Assembly (NCBI RefSeq): GCF_005503535.1
Contig: NZ_SCNN01000002.1
Coordinates: forward strand, 186,001-250,000
DNA: 64,000 bases
From: Mesorhizobium comanense
GTDB lineage: Bacteria; Pseudomonadota; Alphaproteobacteria; Rhizobiales; Rhizobiaceae
Reading direction: 5' to 3'
The position numbers were made by a program, and so were the translations under genes. Shown piece by piece: positions 63,783 to 64,000 of the stretch. Position 1 is the first letter of the stretch. Each line of letters opens with the position of its first letter. The notes under the pieces were generated by a model. It ran no database searches, was not told the DNA's origin, and worked only from the letters and a program-made list of their open reading frames with translations.

Positions 63783-64000
63783 CTACACGCCGAGCGAGGC
63801 CTTGTAGAGCTTGATCTGCTTCTCGCGGCCGATCTGGTCGGTCAGCTTCTCCCAGGCGGCGGCGATGGCGTCGGCGCCTTCCTGTGCCTTCATCTTGCCC
63901 GCGAAGGTGTTGGCCAGGATGTCTTCCGCGGCGCTGTAATACTGGAAGATGCCGGGAATACGCGGCTCGATCGCGCCGTTGGGATGGTTGTAGGAGTTGA
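63783..64000 (-). CDS. Extracellular carbohydrate-binding protein, C-terminal part (cut by window edge)
   Basis: Only the last 72 residues are present, ending in LYKASLGV. The visible helix-rich end (YYSAAEDILANTFAGKMKAQEGADAIAAAWEKLTDQIGRE) is typical of the C-terminus of SBP_bac_1-family sugar-binding proteins. It precedes the two permease genes, as expected for a CUT1 operon. The substrate cannot be inferred. Confidence 0.8.
   Translation of the reverse strand, partial: NSYNHPNGAIEPRIPGIFQYYSAAEDILANTFAGKMKAQEGADAIAAAWEKLTDQIGREKQIKLYKASLGV

Overview
The window looks like a chromosomal segment of an alphaproteobacterium of the Rhizobiales, most likely Mesorhizobium or a close relative. 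The grounds are high GC content, dense gene packing with many 4-bp overlaps and TTG/GTG starts, the block DUF177-plsX-fabH-ihfA-merR, the block clpP-clpX-lon-hupB, the rplM-rpsI pair near speB and argC, and rhizobial families such as DUF2842, UQCC-type chaperone and a large EPS cluster. No rRNA, phage, transposase, IS element or CRISPR array is visible. One tRNA gene (Pro, GGG) is present.

Layout. 1-5.9 kb: a minus-strand operon with a flavin-dependent monooxygenase followed by a complete branched-chain-amino-acid-type ABC importer (livG, H, M, K, and livF cut by the window edge). 6-7.6 kb: a glycosyltransferase and RmlC-like cupin pair. 7.7-13.2 kb: core envelope and lipid genes (bamE, UQCC chaperone, DUF177, plsX, fabH, ihfA, MerR regulator, DUF883-like protein). 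13.3-17.9 kb: tandem TupA-like ATP-grasp paralogues, a polyhistidine secreted peptide, a DUF5666-like protein, an XRE regulator and a YbaK deacylase. 18-28.6 kb: an exopolysaccharide assembly locus, with a Wza-like lipoprotein, GT4, polyprenyl-phosphate sugar transferase and Wzy-like polymerase/ligase on one strand, a Wzc-like co-polymerase on the other, then two acyltransferases and a polysaccharide deacetylase. 28.6-33.9 kb: small membrane/secreted proteins, ctaA, an APH(6)-like kinase, argC and speB. 34-38.8 kb: an accessory-looking block (acyltransferase 3, GDPD, methyltransferase, MFS pump) lying between speB and rpsI-rplM. 40-46 kb: thioesterase, enoyl-CoA hydratase, VOC protein, ATPase, GNAT, CoA-binding protein, metY and a cupin. 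45.9-50 kb: secreted protein, P450, FAD oxidase, repeat protein. 50.3-55.8 kb: the protein-quality-control block clpP-clpX-lon-hupB. 55.8-61.2 kb: aldo/keto reductase, a SIS-creatininase-like pair and a 943-aa hydrolase/propeller protein. 61.3-64 kb: a carbohydrate ABC transporter, cut at the right edge.

Genes that probably act together: the monooxygenase with the Liv importer (import and oxidation of one unknown compound); the EPS locus, whose two divergent arms share a 258-bp intergenic region with three phased 11-bp repeats; plsX and fabH in fatty-acid and phospholipid initiation; and ClpXP, Lon and HU in proteostasis, with RpoH-like promoters before clpP and, less clearly, lon. The strongest candidates for undescribed biology are the 943-aa hydrolase-membrane-propeller protein, the monooxygenase/Liv operon, the SIS/creatininase-like pair, the hairpin covering the ribosome binding site at 12.9 kb, and the inverted heptamer array between metY and the cupin gene.
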